Shown: positions 34,952 through 43,275 of the stretch, in pieces
How the letters are laid out: each line of letters begins with the position of its first letter
Numbering within the stretch: the first letter of the stretch is position 1
DNA from: Actinobacteria bacterium IMCC26103
GTDB lineage: Bacteria; Actinomycetota; Actinomycetes; Nanopelagicales; Nanopelagicaceae
Assembly (NCBI GenBank): GCA_002284875.1
Contig: CP015604.1
Span: 992,001 to 1,056,000 of the forward strand
Direction of reading: 5' to 3'
Length of the DNA: 64,000 bases
Notes under the pieces: model-generated
Seen by the model: the letters and a program-made list of their open reading frames with translations, nothing else
Told to the model about the DNA's origin: nothing
The model's database searches: none
Translations under genes and position numbers: made by a program

Positions 34952-36903
34952 CAATCGCGCTCTTTGACTCGGATCGCAACTTGTACTGGGGTCCCAGGGA
35001 AACCAAACTCTTCACGCAAGCGGCGCTCGATAAAGCGACGGTAAGAAGCTTCGATCCAGCCACTGGAGAAGACCACAAATTTCGGTGGGGCGATTCCGGC
35101 TTGGGTGGCGTAGTAAATCTTCGGTTGTTTTCCACCACGGACTGGAGGTGGCGTAGCACCGATAAGTGCGCCAAGGAATGAGTTGAGTTTGGCAGTCGGA
35201 ACCCGGCGTTCCCAGCTATCGATTGCAGTTCGTAGCGCCGGCGCTAAACGATCGCGGTGCCACCCAGTCTTGGCGGCGACGTTAACGCGTTGAGCCCATT
35301 CAACTTGATCTAAGTGGCGATCGATTTCGCGATCTAACTGATCACGACGATCTTCATCGACTAGATCCCACTTATTCATCACAATAACCATCGCCTTACC
35401 GGCTTCTTCCACCATGGTGATGACGCGCAAATCTTGTTCTGAAATTGGCTCTGATGCATCTAATACAACGACTGCACATTCGCATCGCTCTAGCGCTGCT
35501 TGTGTTCGTAAGGTTGCGTAATAATCGGTACCACTTGCTTGATTGGCGCGCTTGCGCAGACCAGCTGTGTCGATAAAGCGCCAGATCGATCCACCAAATT
35601 CAATTAACTCATCAACTGGATCACGGGTAGTTCCGGCAACATCATCGACAATGGAACGGTTTTCTCCTGCTAAGGCATTTAACAAACTTGATTTACCAAC
35701 ATTTGGTCGACCAATCAGCGCGATCTTGCGATAACCATCTTGGGTCTGTGCGCCGCCGACTTCTGGCATCTCAGAAACGATGTAATCAAGTAAGTCACCG
35801 CTACCGCGACCGTGCAGCGCCGATACGAATCTTGGTTCACCTAAACCTAAATTCCATAGCGCGTGCGCATCTGCTTCATCAACATCGCTATCTACCTTAT
35901 TAGCCACTAAAACCATTGGTTTCTTAGCTTTTCGAAGTTCCTGAACCAAGATGTCATCTTCATCTAACGCACCAACGTGAGCGTCAACCACAAAAGCTAA
36001 AACATCTGCCTCTTGCATTGCGAGTTCTGCCGATGCGCTGACCTGAACGGAAATACCATCTGGTTTAGATTCCCAACCACCAGTATCCATAATTATAAAT
36101 CTGCGTCCGCCCCATTCGCATTCATACTGAACGCGATCGCGCGTAACGCCAGGTGTATCTTCAACGATTGCTTCGCGGCGACCAATAAAGCGATTGATCA
36201 GCGTCGACTTTCCAACGTTTGGGCGACCTAAGATCGCAACGATCGGCAGACCTAATAAAGAGCGCTCTTTTAGCAGCTCCCAGATCCAGTCCGCAGTTTC
36301 TTCAAGAGTTAAATCAGTTGAATCAATTAAAACCGCATCCATCGCTTTGGCCAGCGGAGATACTGCGCGCGTTGAATCCATCTCATCACGCGATGCTAAC
36401 GACTCACCTACTGCTGTAGTTGGCGAATCAGTTTCCGCAGAACGTCGCGCAGCTCTAGCAGCAATATCAGCTTGTAGATAAATCTTTAGCGCAGCATCAG
36501 GAACAACTACAGTTCCGATATCACGGCCTTCAACAACAATGCCCCGTTCGGCGTTAGCGATAAACTTTCTTTGCGTTAGCAACAACTCGGCGCGAATTTC
36601 TGCAACAGCGCTAAATTTACTAACTGCGCTAGTTACCTCTTCGCTGCGTATCTCAGTCGTTACAGATACATCGCCTACGAAAATTTCGGGGTTATTTGGA
36701 TTGGCAACAAAGCGCAACGGGAAACGTTTTAACGCCGCCAAAATATCTTCACTTGTTTCTAAATTCTCACGTAAGGCAAGCCAGGTAACCGCGCGATATA
36801 AAGCGCCAGTATCTAGATAACTCCAACCAGCGCGTTTGGCGATCGCTTTGGCGGTGCTGGATTTACCTGCTCCGCTTGGTCCATCAATGGCCACGACGAT
36901 CAT
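34951..36903 (-). CDS. Fused cytidylate kinase / GTPase Der
   Basis: A 650-residue fusion of CMP kinase and the ribosome-assembly GTPase Der. The Cmk part (about 1-212) has the P-loop GPSGAGKS (8-15), DTGALYRA and [11 protein letters not shown]. The Der part starts near 218 with G1 GRPNVGKS (226-233) and TPGVTRD. The second G domain has GRPNVGKS (398-405), GTTRD and MNKWDLVD. The C-terminal 80 residues are the KH-like domain ending [12 protein letters not shown]. Many actinobacteria have cmk and der adjacent; here they form one reading frame without an internal stop. Upstream is tyrA after 67 bases. Confidence 0.94.
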   Translation of the reverse strand: MIVVAIDGPSGAGKSSTAKAIAKRAGWSYLDTGALYRAVTWLALRENLETSEDILAALKRFPLRFVANPNNPEIFVGDVSVTTEIRSEEVTSAVSKFSAVAEIRAELLLTQRKFIANAERGIVVEGRDIGTVVVPDAALKIYLQADIAARAARRSAETDSPTTAVGESLASRDEMDSTRAVSPLAKAMDAVLIDSTDLTLEETADWIWELLKERSLLGLPIVAILGRPNVGKSTLINRFIGRREAIVEDTPGVTRDRVQYECEWGGRRFIIMDTGGWESKPDGISVQVSASAELAMQEADVLAFVVDAHVGALDEDDILVQELRKAKKPMVLVANKVDSDVDEADAHALWNLGLGEPRFVSALHGRGSGDLLDYIVSEMPEVGGAQTQDGYRKIALIGRPNVGKSSLLNALAGENRSIVDDVAGTTRDPVDELIEFGGSIWRFIDTAGLRKRANQASGTDYYATLRTQAALERCECAVVVLDASEPISEQDLRVITMVEEAGKAMVIVMNKWDLVDEDRRDQLDREIDRHLDQVEWAQRVNVAAKTGWHRDRLAPALRTAIDSWERRVPTAKLNSFLGALIGATPPPVRGGKQPKIYYATQAGIAPPKFVVFSSGWIEASYRRFIERRLREEFGFPGTPVQVAIRVKERD

Positions 36904-36924
36904 TTAAATTACTTCCCGTCATTG

Positions 36925-36939
36925 CGCACTTTAGGTGCG
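36925..36939. other. Small hairpin between tyrA and the cmk-der fusion
   Basis: CGCAC-tttag-GTGCG forms a five-base-pair stem in the 67-base gap. No T-run follows on either strand, so it is not a standard terminator. It might be a processing or attenuation site. Confidence 0.25.
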
Positions 36940-36970
36940 TAGATCAATATTAATTAACGCAGCGCTTATT

Positions 36971-38059
36971 CTATCTTGGCGCGTGAACCTTCCAACCCGA
37001 TCCAATCAGGTGATCACTTAGTATCTGCGCATCACTTTGTGACAGCGCAAGGGTAATAAGGCCCGTAAATTGCCCCGGTGAGTGCTCGATAGTCAGATCC
37101 TCGATATTGACTTTGGCGCTGGCACATTCATCAAAGAGCGCTGCCAATTGTCCAGGCTTATCCTCAATTACGACCGGCAGATATGTGTATTCGCGAGCTG
37201 CTCCCCCGTGCTTTCCGGGAATCATCGCCCTTCCGGTATTTCCCTTCTCGATGAAAGAGGCTACCGATTGACCGTTCTGCAGCGCCTCTACCAGAGCGCC
37301 CAAGTCACTTTGTAGACTTATCAATAACGGCAGCAATTCTTCGGCATTTGATGCCAAGATCTCATCCCATAAATCAGCCTTCGATGCTGCAATTCGAGTT
37401 GTATCGCGAAGCCCCGATCCGGCAAGGTCTAGCGCCGAGCTCTCCCCTGTTACAAGTTGCCCAGCCAAGAGAGATGCGACAACTTGCGGAAGGTGAGAAA
37501 CCAGGGCAACGGCCCGATCATGCTCGGCAGCGCTCATCGCAACGGGTGTTGCGCCCAAGGCTTGGATGATCCAAAGCCCGGCCGCCAATAACTCTGGATC
37601 AACTGGCAATCCTTGGAGATCAGCCGGCATATAAACCCAGGTACGTGATTGGAAGAGATCGGCTCGGGCAGACTCTGCCCCACCGACTTCTCGACCCGCC
37701 ATTGGATGGGTTGCTAGGAAATTCGCAGGTAAGAGGGCTGATCTTGATACATCAAGTAGAGGTTTAGTTTTAACGCTACCAATATCTATAAATTTAGATC
37801 CTGAGTTCAGTGCTAACTCGCGTTTTAAGGACTCTGGCAGGGCGCTGCTGGGCAGAGCAAAGAGAATTACTTCTGGATTGACCAATTCCTGCGATTTAAC
37901 GAGATCGCGAGCTAGCTTCTGTGCGCGTGGGTCTGAATCTTGCATCTCGATCGATATTCCGCGACCGATCAACCCAAGGCCAATAGATGTGCCAATTAAG
38001 CCTGAACCGACGATTTTTAGCGACGAGAAAGGGGCTCTTGCTTGTGAAAAATCTGCCAT
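36971..38059 (-). CDS. tyrA: Prephenate dehydrogenase with ACT domain
   Basis: Oxidative decarboxylation of prephenate to 4-hydroxyphenylpyruvate in tyrosine synthesis. 362 residues: an N-terminal nucleotide-binding fold with LKIVGSGLIGTSIGLGLIGRG (15-35), then THPMAGREVGGAESA (the conserved catalytic HPMAG motif), then a helical dimerisation domain with SHLPQVVASLL. A C-terminal ACT domain (about 290-360, YTYLPVVIEDKPGQLAALFDE) suggests feedback control by tyrosine. aroH lies 16 bases upstream, so chorismate mutase and prephenate dehydrogenase are made together. Confidence 0.93.
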   Translation of the reverse strand: MADFSQARAPFSSLKIVGSGLIGTSIGLGLIGRGISIEMQDSDPRAQKLARDLVKSQELVNPEVILFALPSSALPESLKRELALNSGSKFIDIGSVKTKPLLDVSRSALLPANFLATHPMAGREVGGAESARADLFQSRTWVYMPADLQGLPVDPELLAAGLWIIQALGATPVAMSAAEHDRAVALVSHLPQVVASLLAGQLVTGESSALDLAGSGLRDTTRIAASKADLWDEILASNAEELLPLLISLQSDLGALVEALQNGQSVASFIEKGNTGRAMIPGKHGGAAREYTYLPVVIEDKPGQLAALFDECASAKVNIEDLTIEHSPGQFTGLITLALSQSDAQILSDHLIGSGWKVHAPR

Positions 38060-38075
38060 TTTCTGCTCGATTCGC

Positions 38076-38441
38076 CTACTGAGCGATATCTCTACGTAAG
38101 GATTTAGCTGCCCCTAGGTAGATATGCGTGATTTCGCTCTTGCTGAGCGTGGATTGAACGTGTGCCATAACTCGAATTGTCCGTTCCAGAGCGCCCGGCA
38201 CATCAATCTCAACTGCACAGATCAGTGGGGTATCGGTAAAACCAACTTCGCGGGCTGAGCCAGCTGGAAAGGCCGCAGTTAGATCTGGGCTAGCTGTAAA
38301 GATGACTGAGATGAAATCATCAGTTGAAAGACCATTTGCCTTCAAGATTTCCAGCAAGAGCTCCTTGGTCGCAGCAGCTATAGCCTCGGCGGTATTGGCG
38401 CTGGCCTGGGTGGCTCCACGAATGGCTCGGACGCTAGACAT
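38076..38441 (-). CDS. aroH: Chorismate mutase, AroH type
   Basis: Converts chorismate to prephenate. 121 residues from ATG 38441, the Bacillus AroH class (trimeric, pseudo alpha/beta barrel) and not the helical AroQ class. The motifs VRAIRGAT at the N-terminus (catalytic Arg) and FTASPDLTAAFPA near 50, plus VPGALERTIRVMAHV, are diagnostic. A TTG six bases upstream could add two residues. It precedes tyrA on the same strand. Upstream is a 281-base region free of genes and rich in AT, which must hold its promoter. Confidence 0.92.
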   Translation of the reverse strand: MSSVRAIRGATQASANTAEAIAAATKELLLEILKANGLSTDDFISVIFTASPDLTAAFPAGSAREVGFTDTPLICAVEIDVPGALERTIRVMAHVQSTLSKSEITHIYLGAAKSLRRDIAQ

Positions 38442-38510
38442 TGGCAAATCGTACCCCGTCGACCAATCTCGCGGTGTTATTTACAACTAGATTTGCTTAC
38501 TTAAAGTTTT

Positions 38511-38535
38511 ATCTACAAAAGGTTTTTTCGTAGAT
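38511..38535. other. Hairpin in the aroH upstream region
   Basis: ATCTACAAAA (38511-38520) pairs with TTTT and GTAGAT (38525-38535) around the loop ggtt, with one bulged base. No T-run follows on the minus strand, so it is not a simple terminator of rluB. It lies about 70 bases before the aroH start. Confidence 0.45.
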
Positions 38536-38584
38536 CTCAAAAGCATGATATGAGTCGAACTCCTGCGTATCCGTAATTTGCAAA

Positions 38585-38722
38585 TATCGATAAAACGCTA
38601 TTGATCGTGGAAAATACGCGCAAAAGTTCAAGTTATTATCGACAAATAGATTATATTAAGCCTTCGGTTTATAATGTCGATATAACGTTTTATTAATTAA
38701 GCAATATTTTATCGATTAAACC
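38585..38722 (+). repeat. Four spaced copies of a TATCGATAAAACC-like motif
   Basis: Copies begin at 38585 (TATCGATAAAACG), 38637 (TATCGACAAATAG), 38675 (TGTCGATATAACG) and 38710 (TATCGATTAAACC). All point the same way; starts are 52, 38 and 35 bases apart. The last copy ends at the base before the rluB stop codon. Confidence 0.5.
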
Positions 38723-39451
38723 TTAAAGATCTAAAGCCTTTTGTAGGCTAACCAATTCACCGCTATTAAGATCTCGCCATCTTCCCTCAGGAGTATCTCC
38801 TAACGAGATCGGTCCAAACTTTGTTCTGATCAATCGAAGGACGTGGACATCGACTGCCTCCATGAGACGACGGATGATGTGATACCGGCCTTCATGGATA
38901 GTGACTTCGATCCATTGAGGCGAAAGTTGTTTAAAGGTCAGGACTCGACCCATCCCGTCTTCTAGCTCGATCCCCTTCAAAAGGACCTTATCTACACCGG
39001 TTGGGAGATTGCCATCGAATTCAATTATGTATGTCTTCTCCAGGCCAAAGGATGGGTGGGTTGCGCGGAAAGTTAAATCGCCGTCGTTTGTTAGAAGAAT
39101 TAGCCCTTCCGAGTCCTTATCTAAACGACCAACATGGAAGAGTCGCTCGGTCCGCAGGTCGATAAAGTCGGCCAGTGAAGGACGGCCTTCCGGGTCGAAC
39201 ATCGTAGACAAAACACCTCTTGGTTTATGAAGCACAACGTAATTCTTAGTCAATGATCTAGTAATTGTCTCACCATCAACCATGACTTTTACCTTTTCGG
39301 GGTCAAATTTAGCCCCAAGCTCGCGAACGATAAATCCGTCAACGCTCACGCGTCCATCAATGATTAATTCATCCGCTCCGCGGCGGCTGGTAATTCCAGC
39401 CTCAGCGATAATTTTATTTAGGCGCATCTCAGACATTTTTTGGCTATCCAT
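38723..39451 (-). CDS. Pseudouridine synthase, RsuA/RluB family
   Basis: A 242-residue rRNA pseudouridine synthase. An N-terminal S4 domain (MRLNKIIAEAGITSRRGADELIIDGRVSVDG) is followed by the catalytic domain with the Asp in HVGRLDKDSEGLILLTNDGDL. GRYHIIRRLMEAVD near 205 is the usual C-terminal motif. The target is probably 23S rRNA, as for RluB. The ATG at 39451 is taken; internal ATGs at residues 6 and 9 are possible. It follows scpB after 115 bases. The order scpA-scpB-rluB-(aroH-tyrA)-cmk-der is common in Gram-positive bacteria. Confidence 0.9.
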   Translation of the reverse strand: MDSQKMSEMRLNKIIAEAGITSRRGADELIIDGRVSVDGFIVRELGAKFDPEKVKVMVDGETITRSLTKNYVVLHKPRGVLSTMFDPEGRPSLADFIDLRTERLFHVGRLDKDSEGLILLTNDGDLTFRATHPSFGLEKTYIIEFDGNLPTGVDKVLLKGIELEDGMGRVLTFKQLSPQWIEVTIHEGRYHIIRRLMEAVDVHVLRLIRTKFGPISLGDTPEGRWRDLNSGELVSLQKALDL

Positions 39452-39508
39452 TCTCGACAGTCAGGCGCTCTCCCCCGCTTAAACCGGCAAGGAGAGCTTG
39501 AAGGCAGC

Positions 39509-39537
39509 AGTCTACGTCAGAGCGCTGGCGGGGCCAA
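39509..39537 (-). promoter_or_regulatory. Putative promoter of the rluB-like gene
   Basis: On the minus strand TTGGCC (39532-39537) and TAGACT (39509-39514) are separated by 17 bases, about 58 bases before the start codon. Confidence 0.4.
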
Positions 39538-39566
39538 ATGGAGCGTCAGGGCAGCTTTAATCAGGG

Positions 39567-40118
39567 CTAATCAGTTAGAGACTCAAGAACCTCATCAAGA
39601 CGATCAAGATCTGGCAGGTATGGAGCCAGGGCTGGAAGGTCATCTAGCGAATTTAGTCCTAAGCGCTCCAGGAAGTAGCTTGTGGTCTTATACAAGATCG
39701 CCCCGGTCTCAGGCTCAAGGCCAAACTCCTCTACCAGGCCACGTGTAACCAAGGTCTTCATGACAGCTTCAACATTTACACCTCTGATCGCCGAAACGCG
39801 GGCGCGAGAGACGGGTTGGCGGTAGGCGATCACGGCAAGGGTCTCAAGAGCTGCCTGAGTCAGACGATTCTGTTGGCCATCTAGGACGAACTTTTCCACG
39901 ACAGCTGCGCAATCTGGATTGCTGTAAAAGCGCCAGCCGCCATTTATCGCCTTGAGGCAGAAGCCACGACCATCATATGAATTGGTCAGGCTCTCGAGCG
40001 CCGCCACGACCTCATCGACGGTGACCGCAAGGACTGAGGCCAAGGTCAGCTCGGTAACCGGCTCATCTACGACCATCAAGATCGCCTCGATAGAACGTTC
40101 AACTTCGGGATTAGACAT
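39567..40118 (-). CDS. scpB: Segregation and condensation protein B
   Basis: Kleisin-associated winged-helix subunit of the SMC-ScpAB condensin. 183 residues with two winged helices. The N-terminal domain (EVERSIEAILMVVDEPVTELTLASVL) is followed by the central LTQAALETLAVIAYRQPVSRARVSAIRGVN and the C-terminal GAILYKTTSYFLERLGLNSLDDLPAL, all characteristic. It overlaps scpA by eight bases, which favours balanced synthesis. smc is not in the window. Confidence 0.95.
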   Translation of the reverse strand: MSNPEVERSIEAILMVVDEPVTELTLASVLAVTVDEVVAALESLTNSYDGRGFCLKAINGGWRFYSNPDCAAVVEKFVLDGQQNRLTQAALETLAVIAYRQPVSRARVSAIRGVNVEAVMKTLVTRGLVEEFGLEPETGAILYKTTSYFLERLGLNSLDDLPALAPYLPDLDRLDEVLESLTD

Positions 40119-41028
40119 TTTCGCCCTCTTCTGTCGGAATTACTGGGATATCAAACTCATCTGTGGCCTCAATATCGCCGGAATCTGAACCGGTCCAGCT
40201 AATCTGCAGCTCGCCAAGGGCCATAACCTGATCAAAGCGCAAGACGCCTTGGCGGTAAAGATCTAGTAGCGCCAGGAACCTTGCGACCACGACCAAGGTC
40301 GAATCGGCATCGGAGACCAGGTTGCGAAAACTAATGGTGCGCCCGGCGCGCAGGGCCTCGACTACCCGTTTCGACTCCTCGGCGACGCTGACTGAGCTCG
40401 AATGTAGGTGCTGCAGCGCCACCACAGGAGCCACCTTGGGCGTAAGACAGCGTTCGGCGATCGCGGCAAAGCGTGCAGCTCCTACCCCGATAAGGACCTC
40501 AGGCAGAAGCGCTGAGAGCGCCGGATCGAGCGCGACCACGCGTGCGAAGGATTTATCGGCCGCCTCGATCTGCAGGGCAAAGGTCGCCGCAATCTCCTTG
40601 AAAGCGCGGTATTGGAGCAGGCGAGCAAAGAGGATATCGCGCGCCTCAAGCAGGGCGAGATCTTCCTCATCTTCGATCTCACCGCTCGGAAGCAGTCGAG
40701 CCGCCTTTAGATCGAGCAAAGTGGCAGCGATAACTAAGAATTCGGTGGCCTGATCTAGGCGCCAGCCTTCACCAGAAGCTTCTAGCGCTCGGATAAAGGC
40801 GATGAACTCATCGGTCACCATGCTCAAAGAGACCTCAGTGATATCCATCTTGTGGCGCGAGATCAGCTGGAGCAGTAAATCAAATGGACCGTCAAAATTA
40901 TTTAGGTGGACGCTAAAACCCGCGCCGATTTCGACATCATCGGGCGCAGCCGCGCTTACGGCGATTGCTCCATCTGACTCGATATTCACCTGCGAACCAT
41001 ACTTGTTTACTTGCTCAAAACTGTGCAC
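40111..41028 (-). CDS. scpA: Segregation and condensation protein A (kleisin)
   Basis: Bridges the SMC heads in bacterial condensin. 305 residues. The N-terminal SMC-neck-binding part is FSVHLNNFDGPFDLLLQLISRHKMDITEVSLSMV (about 38-70). The C-terminal winged helix holds RFLALLDLYRQGVLRFDQ near 270. The GTG at 41028 is the longest start; the 35 or so residues before FSVHL are not conserved, so a later GTG (40989) is possible. Divergent from parA with a short gap. Confidence 0.92.
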   Translation of the reverse strand: MHSFEQVNKYGSQVNIESDGAIAVSAAAPDDVEIGAGFSVHLNNFDGPFDLLLQLISRHKMDITEVSLSMVTDEFIAFIRALEASGEGWRLDQATEFLVIAATLLDLKAARLLPSGEIEDEEDLALLEARDILFARLLQYRAFKEIAATFALQIEAADKSFARVVALDPALSALLPEVLIGVGAARFAAIAERCLTPKVAPVVALQHLHSSSVSVAEESKRVVEALRAGRTISFRNLVSDADSTLVVVARFLALLDLYRQGVLRFDQVMALGELQISWTGSDSGDIEATDEFDIPVIPTEEGENV

Positions 41029-41066
41029 GGAGGCTAGAGTCGCGCCAACGAAAAGAGGTTTCTCGC

Positions 41067-41951
41067 TTGAACGCTAAATCGACATTTGATGATGATGTGG
41101 CAACTACCGCCACCTTGCTGGGGCGCGAACCAAAGAACTTTCGAATTCCTGCCGCACCGGTTGAAGGACTCGATGCAAAAGTTATCTCAATCTTTAACCA
41201 GAAAGGTGGCGTCGGTAAGACAACGACCACTATCAACTTAGGCGCTGCGATTGCCGAACTCGGTCGCCGTGTATTACTCGTCGACTTTGACCCACAAGGC
41301 GGTCTCTCACTTGGCCTAGGCGTAAATGCTCATGCCCTGCCACTTGAAAATACCGTTTACTACGCGTTAATGACACCTGATGCAAATATCGATGAGATTG
41401 TTTTGAAATCATCAGTTGCTAATTTAGATTTCCTTCCCGCTAACCGCGACCTTGGAACTGCCGAGACAACGCTCGGTGCCGAAATTGGTGGACAACAATA
41501 TTTAAAGCGCGCTCTTGCTCGTTTAAAAGATCGCTATGACGTTATCTTGATTGATTGCCAGCCAACAATGGGACAACTAACTATTAACGCTCTTGTTGCC
41601 TCTAATGAAGTAATCGTCCCGTTGCAATGCGAATACTTTGCTCTCCATGGTTTTATTGAGCTAAAAGGCAATATCGAAAAGGTGAAGAACTTCCTAAACC
41701 CTGATCTCAATTTAATTGGAATTTTGGCGACTATGTATGAGAAGAAAACGCTGCATAACCGCGAGGTCTTAACTGCAATCTTGGAAAAATATCCGGATGA
41801 TGTCTTTGAAACCATCATCGCTAAAACTATTCGCTTCTCAGAAACAACCGTTGCCGGTGAACCAATCACCAGTTATGCATCATCATCAGGGGGTGCTGCT
41901 TCTTACCGCAGACTTGCCCGTGAATTAATTGCCAGAGGAGGCGCACGATGA
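41067..41951 (+). CDS. ParA/Soj family ATPase
   Basis: A 294-residue Walker-type ATPase for DNA or cargo positioning. The start chosen is TTG 41067, with AGAGG eight bases upstream; the longer frame enters the divergent scpA start. The deviant Walker A KGGVGKT is at about 46-52. DFDPQGGLSLGLG, DCQPTMGQL and the QCEYFALHG loop follow, as in Soj. In actinobacteria this is the second ParA, beside scpAB, separate from the parAB pair near the origin. Its partner here is probably the small basic protein overlapping by four bases. No parB is present. Confidence 0.92.
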   Translation: MNAKSTFDDDVATTATLLGREPKNFRIPAAPVEGLDAKVISIFNQKGGVGKTTTTINLGAAIAELGRRVLLVDFDPQGGLSLGLGVNAHALPLENTVYYALMTPDANIDEIVLKSSVANLDFLPANRDLGTAETTLGAEIGGQQYLKRALARLKDRYDVILIDCQPTMGQLTINALVASNEVIVPLQCEYFALHGFIELKGNIEKVKNFLNPDLNLIGILATMYEKKTLHNREVLTAILEKYPDDVFETIIAKTIRFSETTVAGEPITSYASSSGGAASYRRLARELIARGGAR

Positions 41952-42355
41952 CCCGTAGAGCTAGTTTGCCAGGAGCGGATGAGTTATTCCGCGCCAATAC
42001 CCCAGCACTTAGCGCAGTTCGCCAGGTAGTTGAAGATGCACCAGAAGTTTCCAAGTCAATTGGTGTCACAGCGACTCCAAAGACAAAGAAGGGCGTGCGG
42101 TCAACTCCACGACGTCGGGTAACATCAGTTGATCGCTCACCATCTGGTCGCGAAAGACATGATGAGAAAATTACTGTGTACTTATCTCCTGATGAACTCT
42201 TTGATATCGATCAAGCTCGTTTAACTCTGCGCGGAGATCTAGGACTTGCAGTAGATCGCGGTCGTATTGTTCGTGAATCTATTGCAGTTATCGTGGCAGA
42301 TCTTGAAGCCAAAGGCGATCAAAGTATTTTAGCTCGACGTCTTCGCGGAATCTAA
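41948..42355 (+). CDS. Small basic protein with RHH-like C-terminus, ParA partner
   Basis: A 135-residue protein with no assigned function. Residues 1-65 are low in complexity and basic (TKKGVRSTPRRRVTSVDRS), probably disordered. Residues 70-130 read EKITVYLSPDELFDIDQARL then RGRIVRESIAVIVADLEAKG, a beta strand followed by two helices as in ribbon-helix-helix DNA-binding proteins. The ATGA overlap with the ParA gene points to a functional pair, comparable to plasmid ParA-ParG-type or ParA-RHH systems. The 3' end overlaps the convergent xerD by four bases. Confidence 0.7.
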   Translation: MTRRASLPGADELFRANTPALSAVRQVVEDAPEVSKSIGVTATPKTKKGVRSTPRRRVTSVDRSPSGRERHDEKITVYLSPDELFDIDQARLTLRGDLGLAVDRGRIVRESIAVIVADLEAKGDQSILARRLRGI

Positions 42356-43275
42356 ATAGCACGCGGGTGCGCGCTGGCATAAGCCTGGCGCACTTTATCG
42401 ATCGTAATTAACGTGTAAATCTGTGTTGTTGTGACTGAGGAATGTCCCAATAACTCTTGAACTACACGGATATCTGCTCCCCCATCTAAGAGATGCGTTG
42501 CATATGAATGCCTGAATACATGTGGTGAAACTTTTCCACTAAGCCCGGTGGCCTCGGCTGCATCGGTAACGATTTGCCAAGCACTTACACGTGATAGTCG
42601 CCCGCCGCGTGAATTTAGAAAGAGCGCAGTTGATGTTTTACTAGATTTTGATTTTTCTGCGTATGCCGGGCGCAACCGAACCAAGTAATTCTCGATAGCC
42701 GTCTTTGCGTAAGAACCTAACGGAACGATCCGTTCCTTTGATCCCTTGCCGCGCAGCTTTATAGTCGTTACCTCATCGCCGGTCAAAGTTGATTTACCGA
42801 GATCGGCGAGATTTATTCCGACTACTTCACTTACACGTGCACCGGTGCCGTAGAGTAGTTCCAAAATCGCGCGATCACGTAGCGCAGTTAAGTTTCCTAC
42901 GCGTTCTGAAGAGTCAATCAATGAAGTTATTTCAGCGACGGTTAGCGCCTTGGGTAGCTTTCGGGGCAAGCGATTAGCAGTTAGCTCTGTGGTTGGATCA
43001 GCAATCGCATATTCGCGAGAGAGATATTTAAAGAAAGTCTTTAGAGCCGATACACCGCGGTTTATTGAAGATATCGCCAGACCTTCTTCCTTTAGGGAGA
43101 TCTCATACTCTGATAAATCCTCTGCAGTTAGCCTTTGATAATCTAACTTCTGCGCGATGAGATAGCTGGCAAAGCGATCTAGATCTCGACCATATGCCGA
43201 AATAGAATTTGGTGATAGACCACGCTCGATCTGCAGGTGATCTATAAAGCTCTTTTGCGCTTTTTCAAACTGCAT
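42352..43275 (-). CDS. xerD: Tyrosine recombinase XerD
   Basis: Site-specific recombinase for chromosome dimer resolution. From ATG 43275 it has 307 residues. The N-terminal SAM-like domain begins FIDHLQIERGLSPNSISAYGRDL. Catalytic residues are R147 (GARVSE), K177 (RGKGSKER), H252 and R255 (HVFRHSYATHLL), H278 (LLGHSSVTT) and Y287. A longer start at 43326 would reach well into ald. The gene overlaps the end of ald by 11 bases. Conserved place near parA-scpAB and pyrG-recN supports XerD over a phage integrase. Confidence 0.93.
   Translation of the reverse strand: MQFEKAQKSFIDHLQIERGLSPNSISAYGRDLDRFASYLIAQKLDYQRLTAEDLSEYEISLKEEGLAISSINRGVSALKTFFKYLSREYAIADPTTELTANRLPRKLPKALTVAEITSLIDSSERVGNLTALRDRAILELLYGTGARVSEVVGINLADLGKSTLTGDEVTTIKLRGKGSKERIVPLGSYAKTAIENYLVRLRPAYAEKSKSSKTSTALFLNSRGGRLSRVSAWQIVTDAAEATGLSGKVSPHVFRHSYATHLLDGGADIRVVQELLGHSSVTTTQIYTLITIDKVRQAYASAHPRAI

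Larger units (their letters stand above)
38448..38722. other. AT-rich intergenic region with iterated TCGA motif
   Basis: The gap between rluB and aroH has no plausible gene on either strand. In 38461-38700 I count 77 G/C of 240 (32 percent), far below the neighbouring genes. It contains four same-direction copies of a 13-base motif close to TATCGATAAAACC, a 10-bp hairpin and a weaker inverted repeat around 38650-38675 (AAGCC-ttc-GGTTT core). It could be a regulator-binding array, a non-coding RNA gene or a chromosome-organisation site. Confidence 0.5.

Noticed and set aside
38540-38575. tRNA remnant in the AT-rich gap, because the minus strand reads GGAGTTCGACTC like a T-arm
   Set aside because: No acceptor, D or anticodon arm can be built around it; the stem is only three base pairs.
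38650-38722. dif site for XerC/XerD in the AT-rich gap
   Set aside because: Some AT-rich palindromic character but no 11-6-11 arrangement resembling known dif sites, and xerD is 3.6 kb away.
42352-43275. Integrase of a mobile element
   Set aside because: The recombinase has XerD-type features and a conserved housekeeping neighbourhood; no att repeats or other mobile genes are seen.
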